From positions 62,001-126,000 of the forward strand of contig NZ_QKNX01000005.1 of NCBI RefSeq assembly GCF_005239135.1: 64,000 nucleotides of DNA. Direction: 5' to 3'. A program made the translations under genes and the position numbers. Within the stretch, counting starts at the first letter, position 1, and every line of letters starts with the position of its first letter. Positions 1 through 10,259 of the stretch are shown here, in pieces. The notes below the pieces were generated by a model. The model was not told the origin of the DNA, ran no database searches, and was given only the letters and a program-made list of their open reading frames with translations. Origin of the DNA: Natronomonas salsuginis (GTDB lineage Archaea; Halobacteriota; Halobacteria; Halobacteriales; Haloarculaceae).

Positions 1-1869
1 CATAATCGGACACAGATCGGCAACATCGTGAACAATATAGCCAGTAAGGGCAACAACGAGCCCAGTGACGGAGCGTTCACTTTCGGAGAGATGCTGGAGG
101 TCATCGGCGTAAACACCATTACCGCCCTCACGGACAATATTCAACTCGAACACCGTCTGCTCTTCAGTGCGACGACCGACTTTCACGTCCTTACGCTTGC
201 GCTCGATCCAGATGCGTTCGATGTTTGCATACCCGAGTAATTCAAGCACCGTGTCAATCGTCTGGTTGAATTCTTCGACCAGTTTCCGTTCTGTGTCCTC
301 GACATGGGAGTGAAGCCTTTCGATTTCGTCGACGAGTTCATCACGTTGGTCGGAAAGCCTATCTTCAGCTTCAAGCTCCGTCTCGAGGTCCGCTATGGTT
401 GACTCGATATCATCCAACTTTGTCTCGGCCTGTCGGATGGCGACCTCCGTATCAATAAGATCGTCTTCGACAGCTGCGTGTTCGGCGCGGAGCGCTTCGT
501 CAGGCTCCGTCGCTGCGTCCTCGCGGGCGGCTTCCAGTCCGTCTTCAAGATCCGCCACTGTCTCTTTGGCTTCTTCGAGACGCTCTTCGTACGTTTCAAT
601 TCGAGTCTCTGTCTGCTCTTTCTGCCGTTCGGCTTCCGCCAGCCGCTTTTCTGCACGCTCCCACTGGTCGAGTTGGGATTCAACCTCCTTGAGTTGGCTC
701 CGGACCTCCTGTTGGTCCGATTCGAGCGCATTGATCTGCTCGCGGAACGCTGTATTGATCTCTCGATACTGGTCGATCACGGCATCGACTGTATCGGTCG
801 TGACCTGACTGCCGCAGGCCAGACAGCTGATCTGTTCACCCTCGACGAGTGTGTCAGTGAGATCGCCCGACTCCCCAGAGTGGGTCGCGGTCAGCGGGCC
901 CTCCGGGAGGTCAATATCGACATCGAGTTGCCCAACCGCCTCCTCGATCGAGGTCATAGAGTCCTGAAGTGTGCGCGCAGCCTCCATACCAGAGGTGATC
1001 TCCTGACGTTGGGAACGAATGGTGTCGATCTGGTCGGCGAGCCGTTCGCGTTCGGCTTCGAGCCGATCACGCTCGGCGCGCAACTCGGCTTCCTCGGCGT
1101 CGGGTTTATCGATCGCCTCGAGATCGTCGATAGCCGCTTTCTGGAGATTTCGCTGTTGGTCGAGTTTCCGCTTGAGAGTGTTCACCTCGGTTCGCTGGGA
1201 GGTGAGCTCTTCCTCGAGTTCCTGTACTCGCTCTGGTTTTTCATCTGACGCCGTCTCGTCGAACTGTGCTTCGAGCGTTTCTTTCCGCTCTTGGATCTCT
1301 GCTTCCGTCGTTCGAAGGTCATCGAGCTCAGTTTCGAGTTGCGTCCGCTGTTCTTCGAGTTTTGGAATGCGCTGTTTGTATTCATCGAGCTGTTCGAGTT
1401 CGGCTTCGATATTCTCTTTTTCCGCGCGCAGTTGTTGCAATTCTGCCTCGATTTCGTCTGTATCGATCGGCCGCATCAACACCTCGTGAAGATCGCCATT
1501 GCGTTCGATCGTCTGCCGAACCGGATTGTCTTTCAGCAGAAACGCATACAAATCGAGTAATTCGGACTCGTCTGTAAACGGCTCGCCGTTCATCATAGTC
1601 GTGCCGCCTGCCCGCTCAATCGTCCGCGTGTACGTTTCATCACCGAGCCGAAGGGTTGCTTGACCCTCGTCGGTATCGCTTTTGAGTGAGATTTGATTGG
1701 AGCTGCTCCCCACTGTAGCCATGATTCCTTGCAAAAACGAGGTCCGGTTCGTCGCGTTTCGCCCACTGAGAACCGTCACACCCGGTGGTAAGTCAGCTTC
1801 CGCATGCTCAATTCCGCCAATATTTTCGAGCTCAACACAGAGAGGTCCCTCGGAAAGCGCTTGTGACAT
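1..1869 (-). CDS. Archaea-specific SMC-related coiled-coil ATPase (partial)
   Basis: The minus frame is open from an ATG at 1869 to the left edge, so the 3' end is missing (at least 623 codons). Residues about 1-60 form an N-terminal ATPase head with an atypical P-loop, reading SGRNATNRTSF where a classical Walker A would have GKS/T. Long stretches rich in Glu, Arg, Gln and Leu follow, typical of coiled coil. They are broken near 810-830 by a CLACGS motif, a CxxC hook like the Rad50 zinc hook. This combination matches the haloarchaeal family annotated as archaea-specific SMC-related protein, which often sits beside the rod-determining factor gene rdfA; I see no rdfA here. Role in DNA or chromosome organisation is inferred from the family. 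Confidence 0.8.
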   Translation of the reverse strand, partial: MSQALSEGPLCVELENIGGIEHAEADLPPGVTVLSGRNATNRTSFLQGIMATVGSSSNQISLKSDTDEGQATLRLGDETYTRTIERAGGTTMMNGEPFTDESELLDLYAFLLKDNPVRQTIERNGDLHEVLMRPIDTDEIEAELQQLRAEKENIEAELEQLDEYKQRIPKLEEQRTQLETELDDLRTTEAEIQERKETLEAQFDETASDEKPERVQELEEELTSQRTEVNTLKRKLDQQRNLQKAAIDDLEAIDKPDAEEAELRAERDRLEAERERLADQIDTIRSQRQEITSGMEAARTLQDSMTSIEEAVGQLDVDIDLPEGPLTATHSGESGDLTDTLVEGEQISCLACGSQVTTDTVDAVIDQYREINTAFREQINALESDQQEVRSQLKEVESQLDQWERAEKRLAEAERQKEQTETRIETYEERLEEAKETVADLEDGLEAAREDAATEPDEALRAEHAAVEDDLIDTEVAIRQAETKLDDIESTIADLETELEAEDRLSDQRDELVDEIERLHSHVEDTERKLVEEFNQTIDTVLELLGYANIERIWIERKRKDVKVGRRTEEQTVFELNIVREGGNGVYADDLQHLSESERSVTGLVVALTGYIVHDVADLCPIM

Positions 1870-2585
1870 TAGTACCTTGTTTGGCAAAAACAATAAAAAA
1901 GTTCGGTTTCGAATCGGCTTTGTCACAAAAAAATCGAAGGTTACCAGACAAGGATTCCCGTCACGGTCATGATTAGACGATAGCACGCTCAGGCATGCTT
2001 TTATTCATGAGGGCGAATACCGGTAGTTCCCGCCAGTCTTGATTGTTGGTTGGGTTTCTTAAACAAGGTGTGAAAGATTAGCTTGACCAACTTACAGAGT
2101 CAAATGCGGTGGCGTTTTCACTCCCATGGGAGCGCCATTGAAGCAAATAGGATACGAAGTCATCGATCATTCACAGGGCTGGTGCTGGACGCGAGCTAAG
2201 AGTGCCCGCGTCTAAGTGGCTGTAGGTCGGCGGGATGCCAATACGGTTTGTCGGATCCCCTTTTTATACGTAACGTGTCGTCACGAGCGTGGTCAATCCA
2301 CTCGCGGAACACCTCAAATCGGAACCAGACTGGTAGTGCTCGCCCGCCGCGATGCGGCGTGACGAGCACACCCCACCGAACAATTACTCATAGATCCCGT
2401 AAGAGGAAACTCACTAGCACGAGCAACAACCCCACGACTGAATCCGTCGTACTCGTTCGTACACGCGCTTCTCGGATTCGTTCGGAAGGCCGTCTGAATA
2501 TCACATCGTTTCGGATAGGGGTATTCAACTCCTTTCGGCGTGCGATTAATCGAATACTACTATATCCTATTAAGATCGGAGCCTT
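1870..2585. other. Gene-poor, decayed stretch
   Basis: No intact gene is visible. The leader of the SMC-like gene occupies the first part. A short minus-strand open stretch ending at a stop at 2195-2197 (from about 2330, reading ...EWIDHARDD...) looks like a gene 3' end, but I do not recognise it. Stops and frame breaks surround it. Confidence 0.4.
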
Positions 2586-2830
2586 CTATCCATCAATCTC
2601 CGAAAGCGCCTCTATAGCAACATCACTGATTTCGTCTGCTTCGACAGGGGAGTAGCGCTCACAAACCATCTCCTCAGAGTTGTCGAGATACCGGGCGGCG
2701 ACTGTGTATCCGAAGGCCCGCACAAGAACTCCTCCCACCCCTTGTCGACCGCTGTGAGGTAGGAGATAATCGTGTTTCGGATGATCGATGTCAGTTTCAG
2801 CGGCCTCAGAGGGTCTCTGGAGAAATGACC
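2586..2830 (-). pseudogene. C-terminal remnant of a tyrosine-type integrase
   Basis: The minus frame ending at 2586 encodes DYLLPHSGRQGVGGVLVRAF, then AARYLDNSEEMVCERYSPVE. This resembles the C-terminal end of haloarchaeal site-specific integrases, where the Tyr of the ERYS segment would be the nucleophile. Nothing of the catalytic core (R-H-R boxes) precedes it, so this is a fragment. The upstream sequence belongs to a different broken gene. Confidence 0.5.
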
Positions 2831-2844
2831 GTGCCCCGTCCGTC

Positions 2845-2949
2845 AAACACCAACCTGTCGGAGTGCCCGATGGGCCATTAAAATTTGTCCTTGTCCGGTC
2901 CACCACACCGGACGAAGACGCCGGTATCGGCGATGTAGACCGTCGTCAT
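2845..2949 (-). pseudogene. PIN-domain toxin N-terminal remnant
   Basis: An ATG at 2949 opens MTTVYIADTGVFVRCGG and stops at 2878. The beginning MTTVYIADTG with its early Asp is typical of haloarchaeal VapC-like PIN nucleases. The frame then shifts and similarity fades after about 2845, where integrase-like sequence begins. The ATG overlaps the stop of the upstream wHTH-type gene, the usual arrangement of this pair. Confidence 0.55.
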
Positions 2950-3500
2950 GCAGTCGTATCGGCGTATTCGGTAGTAACCGGTTCCAGCGCTTGGAGGATA
3001 ATCTTGGCTTCAAGCGAAGAGAGGTCGAGTTCCCGTGCCGCAATCCGATGGTTAACCGGGCCGTCGACGTGCTCGGAGGCGTACTCGAAGGCGACAGCAA
3101 GACCATCGAAGCCATGGCGCTCGATCTAGCGTCGATATCCTCGTCCTTATCGCGGCGGGCAACCGCGACGATAAGTGCCGGCGTGGTCGGTTGGGTTTCG
3201 CCATCCGTCGAGAGTGTGAGTGCAATCGACTCGGAGTCGTAGTCGTACGGGCGATGCTCAACGGATTTTCTCGACTAAGCCAGCGGTTTCGAGGTTCTGG
3301 AGGTGGTCGCAGGCAGTCTCCTGTGGGATATCGAACTCGTCGATAAGTTCGGAAACGGTGATGGGACCGTGCTGCAAAATGTGGGCGTAGAGCCGAGCGA
3401 GTGCTGGGGTCTCGAGGAAGTCGACGACCGTCTGAAGCTGCTGAATGGGTGGCTGGCCCGACCGGGGGCGGGTACGCCATCGTTGTAATGAATGATAGAT
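2946..3500 (-). pseudogene. Broken winged-helix antitoxin/regulator paired with PIN toxin
   Basis: Minus-strand pieces in different frames add up to one protein. The first is a winged-helix domain (segment ELIDEFDIPQETACDHLQNL near 3300-3370). The second covers about 3120-3250 (ESIALTLSTDGE, LIVAVARRDKDEDID). The last is a C-terminal part ending ELDLSSLEAKIILQALEP before the stop at 2946. There are frameshifts near 3250 and 3115. Such proteins sit directly upstream of PIN toxins in haloarchaea, as here. No good start codon is visible. The locus is dead. Confidence 0.55.
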
Positions 3501-4094
3501 AATTCAGATAACGTTTCCCGCTGGAGAGGTGAACTCGGAGTTCTCCCAGTGACGACAGAGAGACACACTCTCTCAGCGGCTTTCCCTGGGATAAGCCTTG
3601 ACGTGAGGCGATTGTATCATTCGTGCTTCTCCTACGGCGCGGGGTACCTCAAAGTGGCCGTGATTATCGGTAATCATGACCAATTGGTACCGAAGGTTAT
3701 TCCTGCGAATCCAACGGACATAGCCCCGTCAAACACGTAAATCTCTATTTTGATCATTCTATAAATCATACATTGCTATATCGAATCTACCAGAGTCTTG
3801 CTACACAACCTCGGAGGATGGATCTGATGCGTGCCTTCGTTTCGCTATTAAAACATACTATTATTTATGTTTTTTGAGTCCACCCATATATTATAACATC
3901 GACACGATATCTACTACAGAGTGTGTCTGAGTAGGAGAGAGCAACAACGACATAAACACGACCTGCGTACCAAGGTATAAGCGATTGATACTCTACCACT
4001 TGACCACTTTGGGAAACAAAGAGTGTACCATCATCTCTATTTATATCGATCTGATATCAGACAGACAGACAGACGGACCCACCGATACTGAGAT
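3501..4094. other. Gene-free stretch and leader of the P1B ATPase
   Basis: No gene is supported. It holds a 32-base segment (3806-3837) repeated with three mismatches at 52172-52203, an AT-rich stretch at 3840-3900, a TATA-like TTTATAT near 4039-4045 about 50 bases before the next ATG, and a GACA microsatellite. Confidence 0.5.
4060..4077. repeat. GACA tetranucleotide microsatellite
   Basis: About 4.5 units of GACA lie in the leader of the ATPase gene at 4095, between its TATA-like element and the start codon. Slippage here could alter leader length. Confidence 0.7.
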
Positions 4095-6592
4095 ATGACT
4101 GGCAACTGTGACTTGTGTGGTCGTGTGATTCAATCTTCCACATTTGAGACTGTTAGTGAGCGGTCATTCTGTTCAAGTGGGTGCCACGAGGTGTACACGA
4201 CGCTTGGAGCTCCCGATTCCCTCGATACCACCCAGACAACTGAGAACGGGATCGATCAAGAGGAAGACGCGGTTCCTACTGATCAGCATCGTTCTCGGAC
4301 GTTTCTCCGGATCGATGGAATGTACTCCGCGACGTGTGAGGCGTATCTTGAATCTCTCGCCGAGAAACAAGAGGGAGTGACCAGTGCCGAGGCGAGTTAC
4401 GTCACGGAGACGATCCGAGTTGAACACGATCCAAACACTGCTTCGAAGGAATCGTTGCGCGAGGTGTTGAGCACTCTGGGGTACACGGCGTATCTCCGTG
4501 AGGATGCCTCATCAGACGTGGGAGAGGCCGGTGGCACGACACGTCGATCACGGGAGATGGGTGGGATTCGAAAGCGTCGAGACGACCAGCTCTTGGGAAT
4601 GCGATACTCCGTTGGGTTCCTCTTCGGTGCGTTTCTGTTGGTCCCATACGTTGCGATCCTCTATCCAGCGCAGCTCGCGTCGATTTTCGACTGGCAAGTG
4701 CTCGAAATATTTGAGGGCGCATTTCGGTTAGACAGCCAAGGGGCATTCGTATTCCTCCGACTGTATTTCGTGATGACTGGTATCATTCTCATCTTTACCG
4801 GTCTGCCAGTGTTGCGTGGCGCGTATATCAGTCTCAAAATGCGGCGCCCGAACACCGATCTGTTGGTCGCGCTCACCGCCATCAGCGCGTACGCGTACAG
4901 TACGGCTGCCGTTATCCTCGGGCAAAACGACATTTTCTATGATCTCGCGATCATCGTCACGGCCGCGGTTACCGCGATGGTATTCTACGAATCGTCAATC
5001 AAACAGCGGGCACTTGATCGTCTCACCGAGCTCACCATATCACAGGTCGAGAGTGCACGAACGTACGACTCGGACGGAGAGACTGAGGAAGTTCGCGTGG
5101 AGAATCTCAATACAGGGGATGTCGTGCTCGTTCGACAGGGCGAACGTGTTCCAATAGACGGTGAACTGGTTGAAGACAGCTGTACCGTCGACGAAGCGAT
5201 CGTGACAGGTGAATCGCTTCCGGTGCTCAAACGCGCCGGAGACGACGTGATCGGGGGGTCGATCGTGACGGACGGTGCAGCGTTGGTCCGTGTCGGCCCA
5301 GACGTAACGAGTAGTATCGACCGGATAACGACCGCCGTCTGGGACCTACAGAGCGCGACTCACGGCGTCCAACGCCACGCCGACCAACTCGCGTCGTACG
5401 CCGTCTTCCTCGTCGTCGGAGCCGCTGTCGCGGTCGGCGGCGTCGGTGTACTCGCATTCGGGATTGGCCTGCCAGATGCCGTCCTCCTCGCGCTGTTGAT
5501 CATCCTTGCCGGCTCGCCGTGGGCCCTCGGACTTGCGACGCCCCTGTCGGTCGCGAAGAGCCTCTCCAGTGCGCTCCGGCGCGGGATCATCATCTTCGAC
5601 GAAACAGTCTTCGAACGGCTCCGCGACGTCGATATCGTCGTCTTCGATAAGACGGGGACACTCACAACCGGAGAGATGGAGGTGATCGAAGCGGACGCGC
5701 CTCCCGAGTTACTCGACGCCGTCGCCGCCCTCGAACAACGGGCGTCACACCCCGCTGCGAACGCTATCACGACGGCGTTCGCGGGCAGTGACGATGGCGA
5801 CGCCGCAGCGGCTCAGCCGGACTCGGGAGATGACCCGGTCGGAACGGAAGGCGTCGGTCAGATACGCGAGTTCACGAACCATCGGTCCGGTATCGAAGGC
5901 GTGATCGGCGACACGTCGTACCTCGTCGGGAACCTCGATCTATTCGCAGAACAGGGGTGGACCGTTAACGACGACATCCGGTCTCGGGTCGCCGACGCTC
6001 AGGGATTCGGACAGCTTCCGGTCGTGATCGGTCGTGACGGGACAGCAGAGGGGCTGATCGTCGTCGGGGACGAGCCGCGAGACGGCTGGGATGACACCGT
6101 CTCTCGGCTTGGGGAGCGGGGCACGGAGATCGTCGTCCTGACCGGCGACGACGAGGAGGCGACGGACTTCTTCAAGCGACACGACGCCGTGACGCACGTC
6201 TTTGCGACGGTTCCGCCGGAGGGGAAGACGGCGACGATCCGGCGGCTCAAATCTGATGGGGAGGTCGCGATGGTCGGTGACGGTACCAACGAGCCCCGGC
6301 GCTCGCCGCTGCCGACCTCGGCATCTCACTGGGCGGCGGTACGGCATTAGCCGCCGCCGCCGCCGATATCGCGATCGTCGACAACGACATCCGCTCCGTC
6401 GAAACCGCCTTCGACCTCGCGGGGGCGGCTCGCCGTCGGGTGAAACAGAACAACCTCCTCGCGTTCTCCTACAACGGTATCGCGCTCGCGGCGTTGGCCG
6501 TCGGCTTCTTCAATCCGCTGACGGCAGCGGCCGCGGTCATTGCCAGTGGTGGGTTGCTCGCCGTAAACACTCGACGGAAACTCCTCGGGTAG
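4095..6592 (+). pseudogene. SPW-motif heavy-metal P1B ATPase, copy A (frameshifted)
   Basis: Membrane P1B-family ATPase, broken by one frameshift. Order: Cys-rich TRASH/YHS-like finger (C5, C8, C26, C30); HMA-like domain with GMYSATC (S78, C81), one of two CxxC cysteines lost; transmembrane segments; TGES actuator; TM6 motif S474-P475-W476 instead of CPC; DKTGT (D518); SHP; GDGTN. At about 6290 one C of GACGCC is missing, so the frame runs out at 6350. The homologous C-terminus continues in another frame to the stop at 6592, including YNG and ASGG where copper pumps have YN and MSS. It is closely related to 20940-23429. The break could be a true mutation or a one-base sequencing error. Substrate is unclear because most Cu(I) ligands are gone. 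Confidence 0.85.
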
Positions 6593-6755
6593 CGAGGTAC
6601 GGTCGCCGACGGAACTCGGATCCGAATCGCCCTACTGACGTGGAAGAGTGGCCATCTATTATTCGGACATCGTCGATCCAATCGGTGCGGTCGTCACCCG
6701 GCTCCGACTCACTTCTGTTTCTAAAGGACTATTCTTGTCCAGACACTACCACAAC

Positions 6756-6942
6756 CATGGAATTCGACTTCACACGTTCGGTGGTTCCGCTTGCCGTGAT
6801 CGTCGCCGTCGCAACGGTCGCGCTAACCGCCGTGATGGCACCCTCGACCGTTTTTATGATGGTTCTCCCCTCGATGATCGCGTTCTCGGTGGTCGCGTAC
6901 TTCCTCGGGATGAAACACGGCGAATTCCGCGGTAGTCCGTAG
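6756..6942 (+). CDS. Small two-helix membrane protein (DUF7333-like)
   Basis: A 62-residue protein from the ATG at 6756. Two hydrophobic helices (about residues 9-27 and 31-50) separate a short N-terminus from a KHGEF tail. It resembles small haloarchaeal membrane proteins of the DUF7333 type; function unknown. It lies between the ATPase and the convergent membrane protein gene. No equivalent is present in copy B, where those two genes are only 70 bases apart. Confidence 0.6.
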
Positions 6943-7087
6943 CGCCCCTGTCCGGCACCGCCCCCAAAGTCACAGTGTCACTCCACCTAAAGCGTCCTAA
7001 TTCAGTTACCACCACCGGTGGTCCGCACTTCGTGTTCAACAGGCTCGATGAGCGATCAGCAGCCGAGAATCGACGAGGCCGGGATGT

Positions 7088-8290
7088 TTACTCGGTGACT
7101 CCCGCACTGAGCTCAGACACGTCTTTCCGGACGGGTGTCGAGGAGTCGATCGAATACACGAGCGTTCCGGTGAACAGTGCGATGCTCCCTAACAGGAATA
7201 TCGAATTGAGCGGCGACGCCGAATCGACGAAGATCCAGTATATCGGCGCCGCAATTGTTGGGCCGGCTGCGATGACGGCGACTTGGGAGACGAGGGGGCC
7301 ACAACACCCACACGTACACGCACCGACGACCGTCGCCGTCCCGGCCGTACTCTGTGTCGCTCCCGCCTGCTGATCGAGACGCCACGAGTGAGCGACGGCG
7401 GCCGCGTTCAACCCCACGAGGACGCCGAGGAGTCCGAGCACGATGACCACGCCGGGAGAGATCGCGATGAAAAACGGAACGTCGGGGAGCAGAACCTCAA
7501 GGGTGGGCCATCGCACGATCTGATACAGTACGTTCAGGACCGCCACGGTCGTCTCCTGCGGAGCGCCCTCTTCACTGAAGAAAGATAGGTATCCCGTCGT
7601 CGCCATAAAGAAGAGGCTCACCATGGCTCCGACGCTGAATCCGAACCGACGCGCCACCGGATCCCGAAGGATCGTCGACAGTGCCGTGCCAACGTCTTTC
7701 CAGAGGATGTAGCCGACGAGCAGCGGCGTCGCGAGGACGATTCCGTACCCGATCGGGTTGGTGTAGCCGCTGAATCCGGGCAGCAGATACGGGTACAGTA
7801 TCCAGCCGCCGAGCAGCATGCCGAGAGCCATGTACCGTGGACGTGTCGTCCATCGCACGAGTCCGGTCAGGAAACTCGCGACCACGACTACCAAGCCGGT
7901 TCCGATCGCGAGCGGCTGGTACCACGACCGCGGGAACGGCATCGAGTCCGCACGATACGCCGGATCCGGGGCCAGACCCTCGAAGAGGATTGCGCCGCCG
8001 ACAGTAATTCCGATACCGACCGCAATCCCGTACAGAGCGGTTCTCGGCGAGATCCGCCTCCTCCGCTTGAGGAGGACGAGCGCACCGATCGAGAGGACGC
8101 CGATACCAGCGATCGCTAGCCCGTGCGACTGTGAGAGTCCCGACGACTCAGCGCTACCGTGGGCGGAAACTGTTGGGATTAGCGAAAGGAGACAGATCCC
8201 GACAGCAATCAGGACGAATAGACGGAGCGACCTTCGTCGAGGTCTGGGTCTGTCAGCATCAGCGTTCCCTTTCAGGCCTTTCTGAGTCAT
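7088..8290 (-). CDS. Polytopic membrane protein with CTCGCC motif, copy A
   Basis: 400 residues, with a basic N-terminus, a hydrophobic segment ending in VSAHG, and about nine further membrane segments. Near the C-terminus is a striking cysteine cluster, GAC-TCGCCGPLVSQ, with Cys at 325, 327, 329 and 330, followed by another hydrophobic segment. I do not know a characterised homologue. The copy at 23500-24696 has the same motif. Both are convergent with an SPW-type P1B ATPase, suggesting a shared metal-handling role; the cysteines could bind a soft metal (inference). Confidence 0.75.
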   Translation of the reverse strand: MTQKGLKGNADADRPRPRRRSLRLFVLIAVGICLLSLIPTVSAHGSAESSGLSQSHGLAIAGIGVLSIGALVLLKRRRRISPRTALYGIAVGIGITVGGAILFEGLAPDPAYRADSMPFPRSWYQPLAIGTGLVVVVASFLTGLVRWTTRPRYMALGMLLGGWILYPYLLPGFSGYTNPIGYGIVLATPLLVGYILWKDVGTALSTILRDPVARRFGFSVGAMVSLFFMATTGYLSFFSEEGAPQETTVAVLNVLYQIVRWPTLEVLLPDVPFFIAISPGVVIVLGLLGVLVGLNAAAVAHSWRLDQQAGATQSTAGTATVVGACTCGCCGPLVSQVAVIAAGPTIAAPIYWIFVDSASPLNSIFLLGSIALFTGTLVYSIDSSTPVRKDVSELSAGVTE

Positions 8291-9010
8291 CGCGAGGGCT
8301 TAGAGACTCACACACAATTATCTGTCTCTCTCGTCCCCCCCGAGACGTACTGCCTGACCACCCCGAGAGTCTGCACACGCGTGGAACCGTCCTGTAGAGT
8401 CTCGACCAGAACGGTTCAGAAGTGCGTATCTGATCGCGTCAGTTCGGTTCGTAGCCGGCGTACTCCATGAGCTGACTGAAGATGTCCGAGTCCATGACGG
8501 AGCGGTACACCCCGCCGGTAAGCATGCCGCCGGGGTAGAATGACCCGTTCATCACGTGGTTGACCTTGTGGCAGTGCATGAGGTAGATCTCGGGGTCCGC
8601 GTCGGCCGTGAACTCGATCGTGTGCCGTTCCGCGGGGGCGATGTTCGTGACGTCGATGTCGTGTCTGGCGGCTTCCGGAACGACCCCGCCGTCCTTTTCG
8701 ACGCGCTGGAAGCGGTGGTTGTGGATATGCATCGGGTGCGACATGTATCTCCCGTTGACGAGGTGAATACGGACCTGATCGCCCTGATCGACGATGATCG
8801 GTGACCCTTGTTCGGGGTGGAGCGTCCGGGGTGCTCTCTTCCCGTTAACGGTGAAGACGTCTGGATTGCGTGAGGCCGTGTTGTACGTGAAGTCCGCTTC
8901 ACCAGCCCACTTCTTCGGGCTCCGCGAGTCCCAGTCTTTGATCGTCATGAAGTACTCCCGGTCCGCCGGTTCGTAGCCCTCGGGATCGACCCGGAAGATC
9001 CCGTACATCC

Positions 9011-10259
9011 GGCTCTGTTGAAATCCTTAGGAACTGGTAGGACCGGCGTGCGAGATACAGAGGCTGTATCTATCAACGACTCTTGATTCGCGTCAGCTCC
9101 CCCGTTACAGCCCGACGAAGCGATAGTGTAACTGGTAGCGAAGGGTGTTAGGCTCGTCCCCACGAACCCTTGTCCGAATGGACGCTAAGGAGTGGCTCCG
9201 TCGGCACCAAGTCCTCGTGTACGCAGTTGCCGTCGCGCTGGCGGTGGTCATCGGAGTGGGCCGTCCGATGTGGGCCACGCCCATCGAAGGACTCATCAAC
9301 CCCGTGCTGGCCGTCCTGCTGTACGTCACGTTCCTCGAAATCCCGTTTGTGCGGCTCCGCCGGGCGTTCACGAACGGGCGGTTCATCGGAGCGGCCCTCG
9401 GGCTGAACTTCCTCGTTGTGCCGGTCGTGGTGTGGGGACTCACCCGAGTCCTCCCGTCCGACCGAGTCGTCCTCGTCGGTGTCCTGATGGTACTACTGAC
9501 GCCGTGCATCGACTACGTCATCACTTTCACCGACCTCGCGGACGGCGACGCCGAACAGCTCACCGCGACGACACCGGCGCTGATGCTGGTACAACTGCTC
9601 CTGCTCCCGGTGTACCTGTGGCTGTTCGTCGGCCCGGAGATTGCGGCGGTCATCGAGGCAGGCCCGTTCATCGAGGCGTTCGTGCTGATCATCGCGCTGC
9701 CGCTGGGGCTGGCGTGGCTCACCGAGGCCGGTGCGGAGCGCTCCGGGCGGGTCGCGGGGTGGCAGGAGACGCTGGGGTGGTTTCCCGTGCCGATGATGGG
9801 CGTAACACTGTTCGTCGTCATCGCCTCGCAACTCCCGCGTGTACAGAACGCCTTCGATCAGATTGTAGTGGTCGTGCCGGTCTACGTCGCGTTTCTGTTC
9901 GTCATGCCGTTGCTCGGGCGATTGGTGAGCGGCCTGTTCGGGATGGACGTTGGCGAGCGGCGGGCACTGGTGTTCACGTCCGTGACACGGAACTCGCTGG
10001 TCGTCTTGCCGCTGGGGCTTGCGCTGCCAGCGGGTTACGAGTTGGTGCCGGCTATCATCGTGACGCAGACGCTGGTCGAGTTGAGCGGGATGGTGGTACT
10101 CACGCGAGTCGTGCCGGCGGTACTAGTTCCGGCTCCGCCGGCTGACGACAGCCAGCCCACTATACCGAGTGGTGAGTGATTCCCGGCGGTGGCCGATTCG
10201 CGCTCTATATTCAGCACAGCTGCAAAAACATATCACCTGCTGAGGATTTCAACAGAGCC
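9011..10259. mobile_element. Mobile insertion cassette carrying acr3
   Basis: 1,249 bases bounded by inverted repeats beginning GGCTCTGTTGAAATCC (16 perfect bases, then partial match). Flanked by the direct repeat GTACATCC at 9003-9010 and 10260-10267, an 8-base target duplication. It contains only the acr3 gene, with no transposase. Its ends share GGCTCTGTTGAA with the transposase-bearing arsC element at 39161-40795, which may mobilise it in trans. Confidence 0.9.
9178..10179 (+). CDS. acr3: Arsenite permease, ACR3/bile acid:Na+ symporter superfamily
   Basis: 333 residues from the ATG at 9178 (an upstream in-frame start at 9145 is less likely). About ten hydrophobic helices, with the superfamily signature TPCIDYVITFTDLADGD after helix 4, where ACR3 proteins have a conserved Cys; SVTRNSLVVLPL near the C-terminus matches the second conserved region. 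Predicted to expel As(III) across the membrane using ion gradients. It is the sole cargo of the cassette 9011-10259 and complements the arsC gene carried by the related element at 39161. Confidence 0.85.
   Translation: MDAKEWLRRHQVLVYAVAVALAVVIGVGRPMWATPIEGLINPVLAVLLYVTFLEIPFVRLRRAFTNGRFIGAALGLNFLVVPVVVWGLTRVLPSDRVVLVGVLMVLLTPCIDYVITFTDLADGDAEQLTATTPALMLVQLLLLPVYLWLFVGPEIAAVIEAGPFIEAFVLIIALPLGLAWLTEAGAERSGRVAGWQETLGWFPVPMMGVTLFVVIASQLPRVQNAFDQIVVVVPVYVAFLFVMPLLGRLVSGLFGMDVGERRALVFTSVTRNSLVVLPLGLALPAGYELVPAIIVTQTLVELSGMVVLTRVVPAVLVPAPPADDSQPTIPSGE

Noticed and set aside
395-1577. Several long plus-strand open frames rich in Ser and Arg
   Set aside because: They are antisense to the SMC-like gene, whose strong coiled-coil coding pattern explains the openness; their composition is unlike any family.
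6202-6755. Arg-rich open frame leading into the small membrane protein at 6756
   Set aside because: It is the wrong frame of the ATPase 3' end; only the part from the ATG at 6756 looks like protein.
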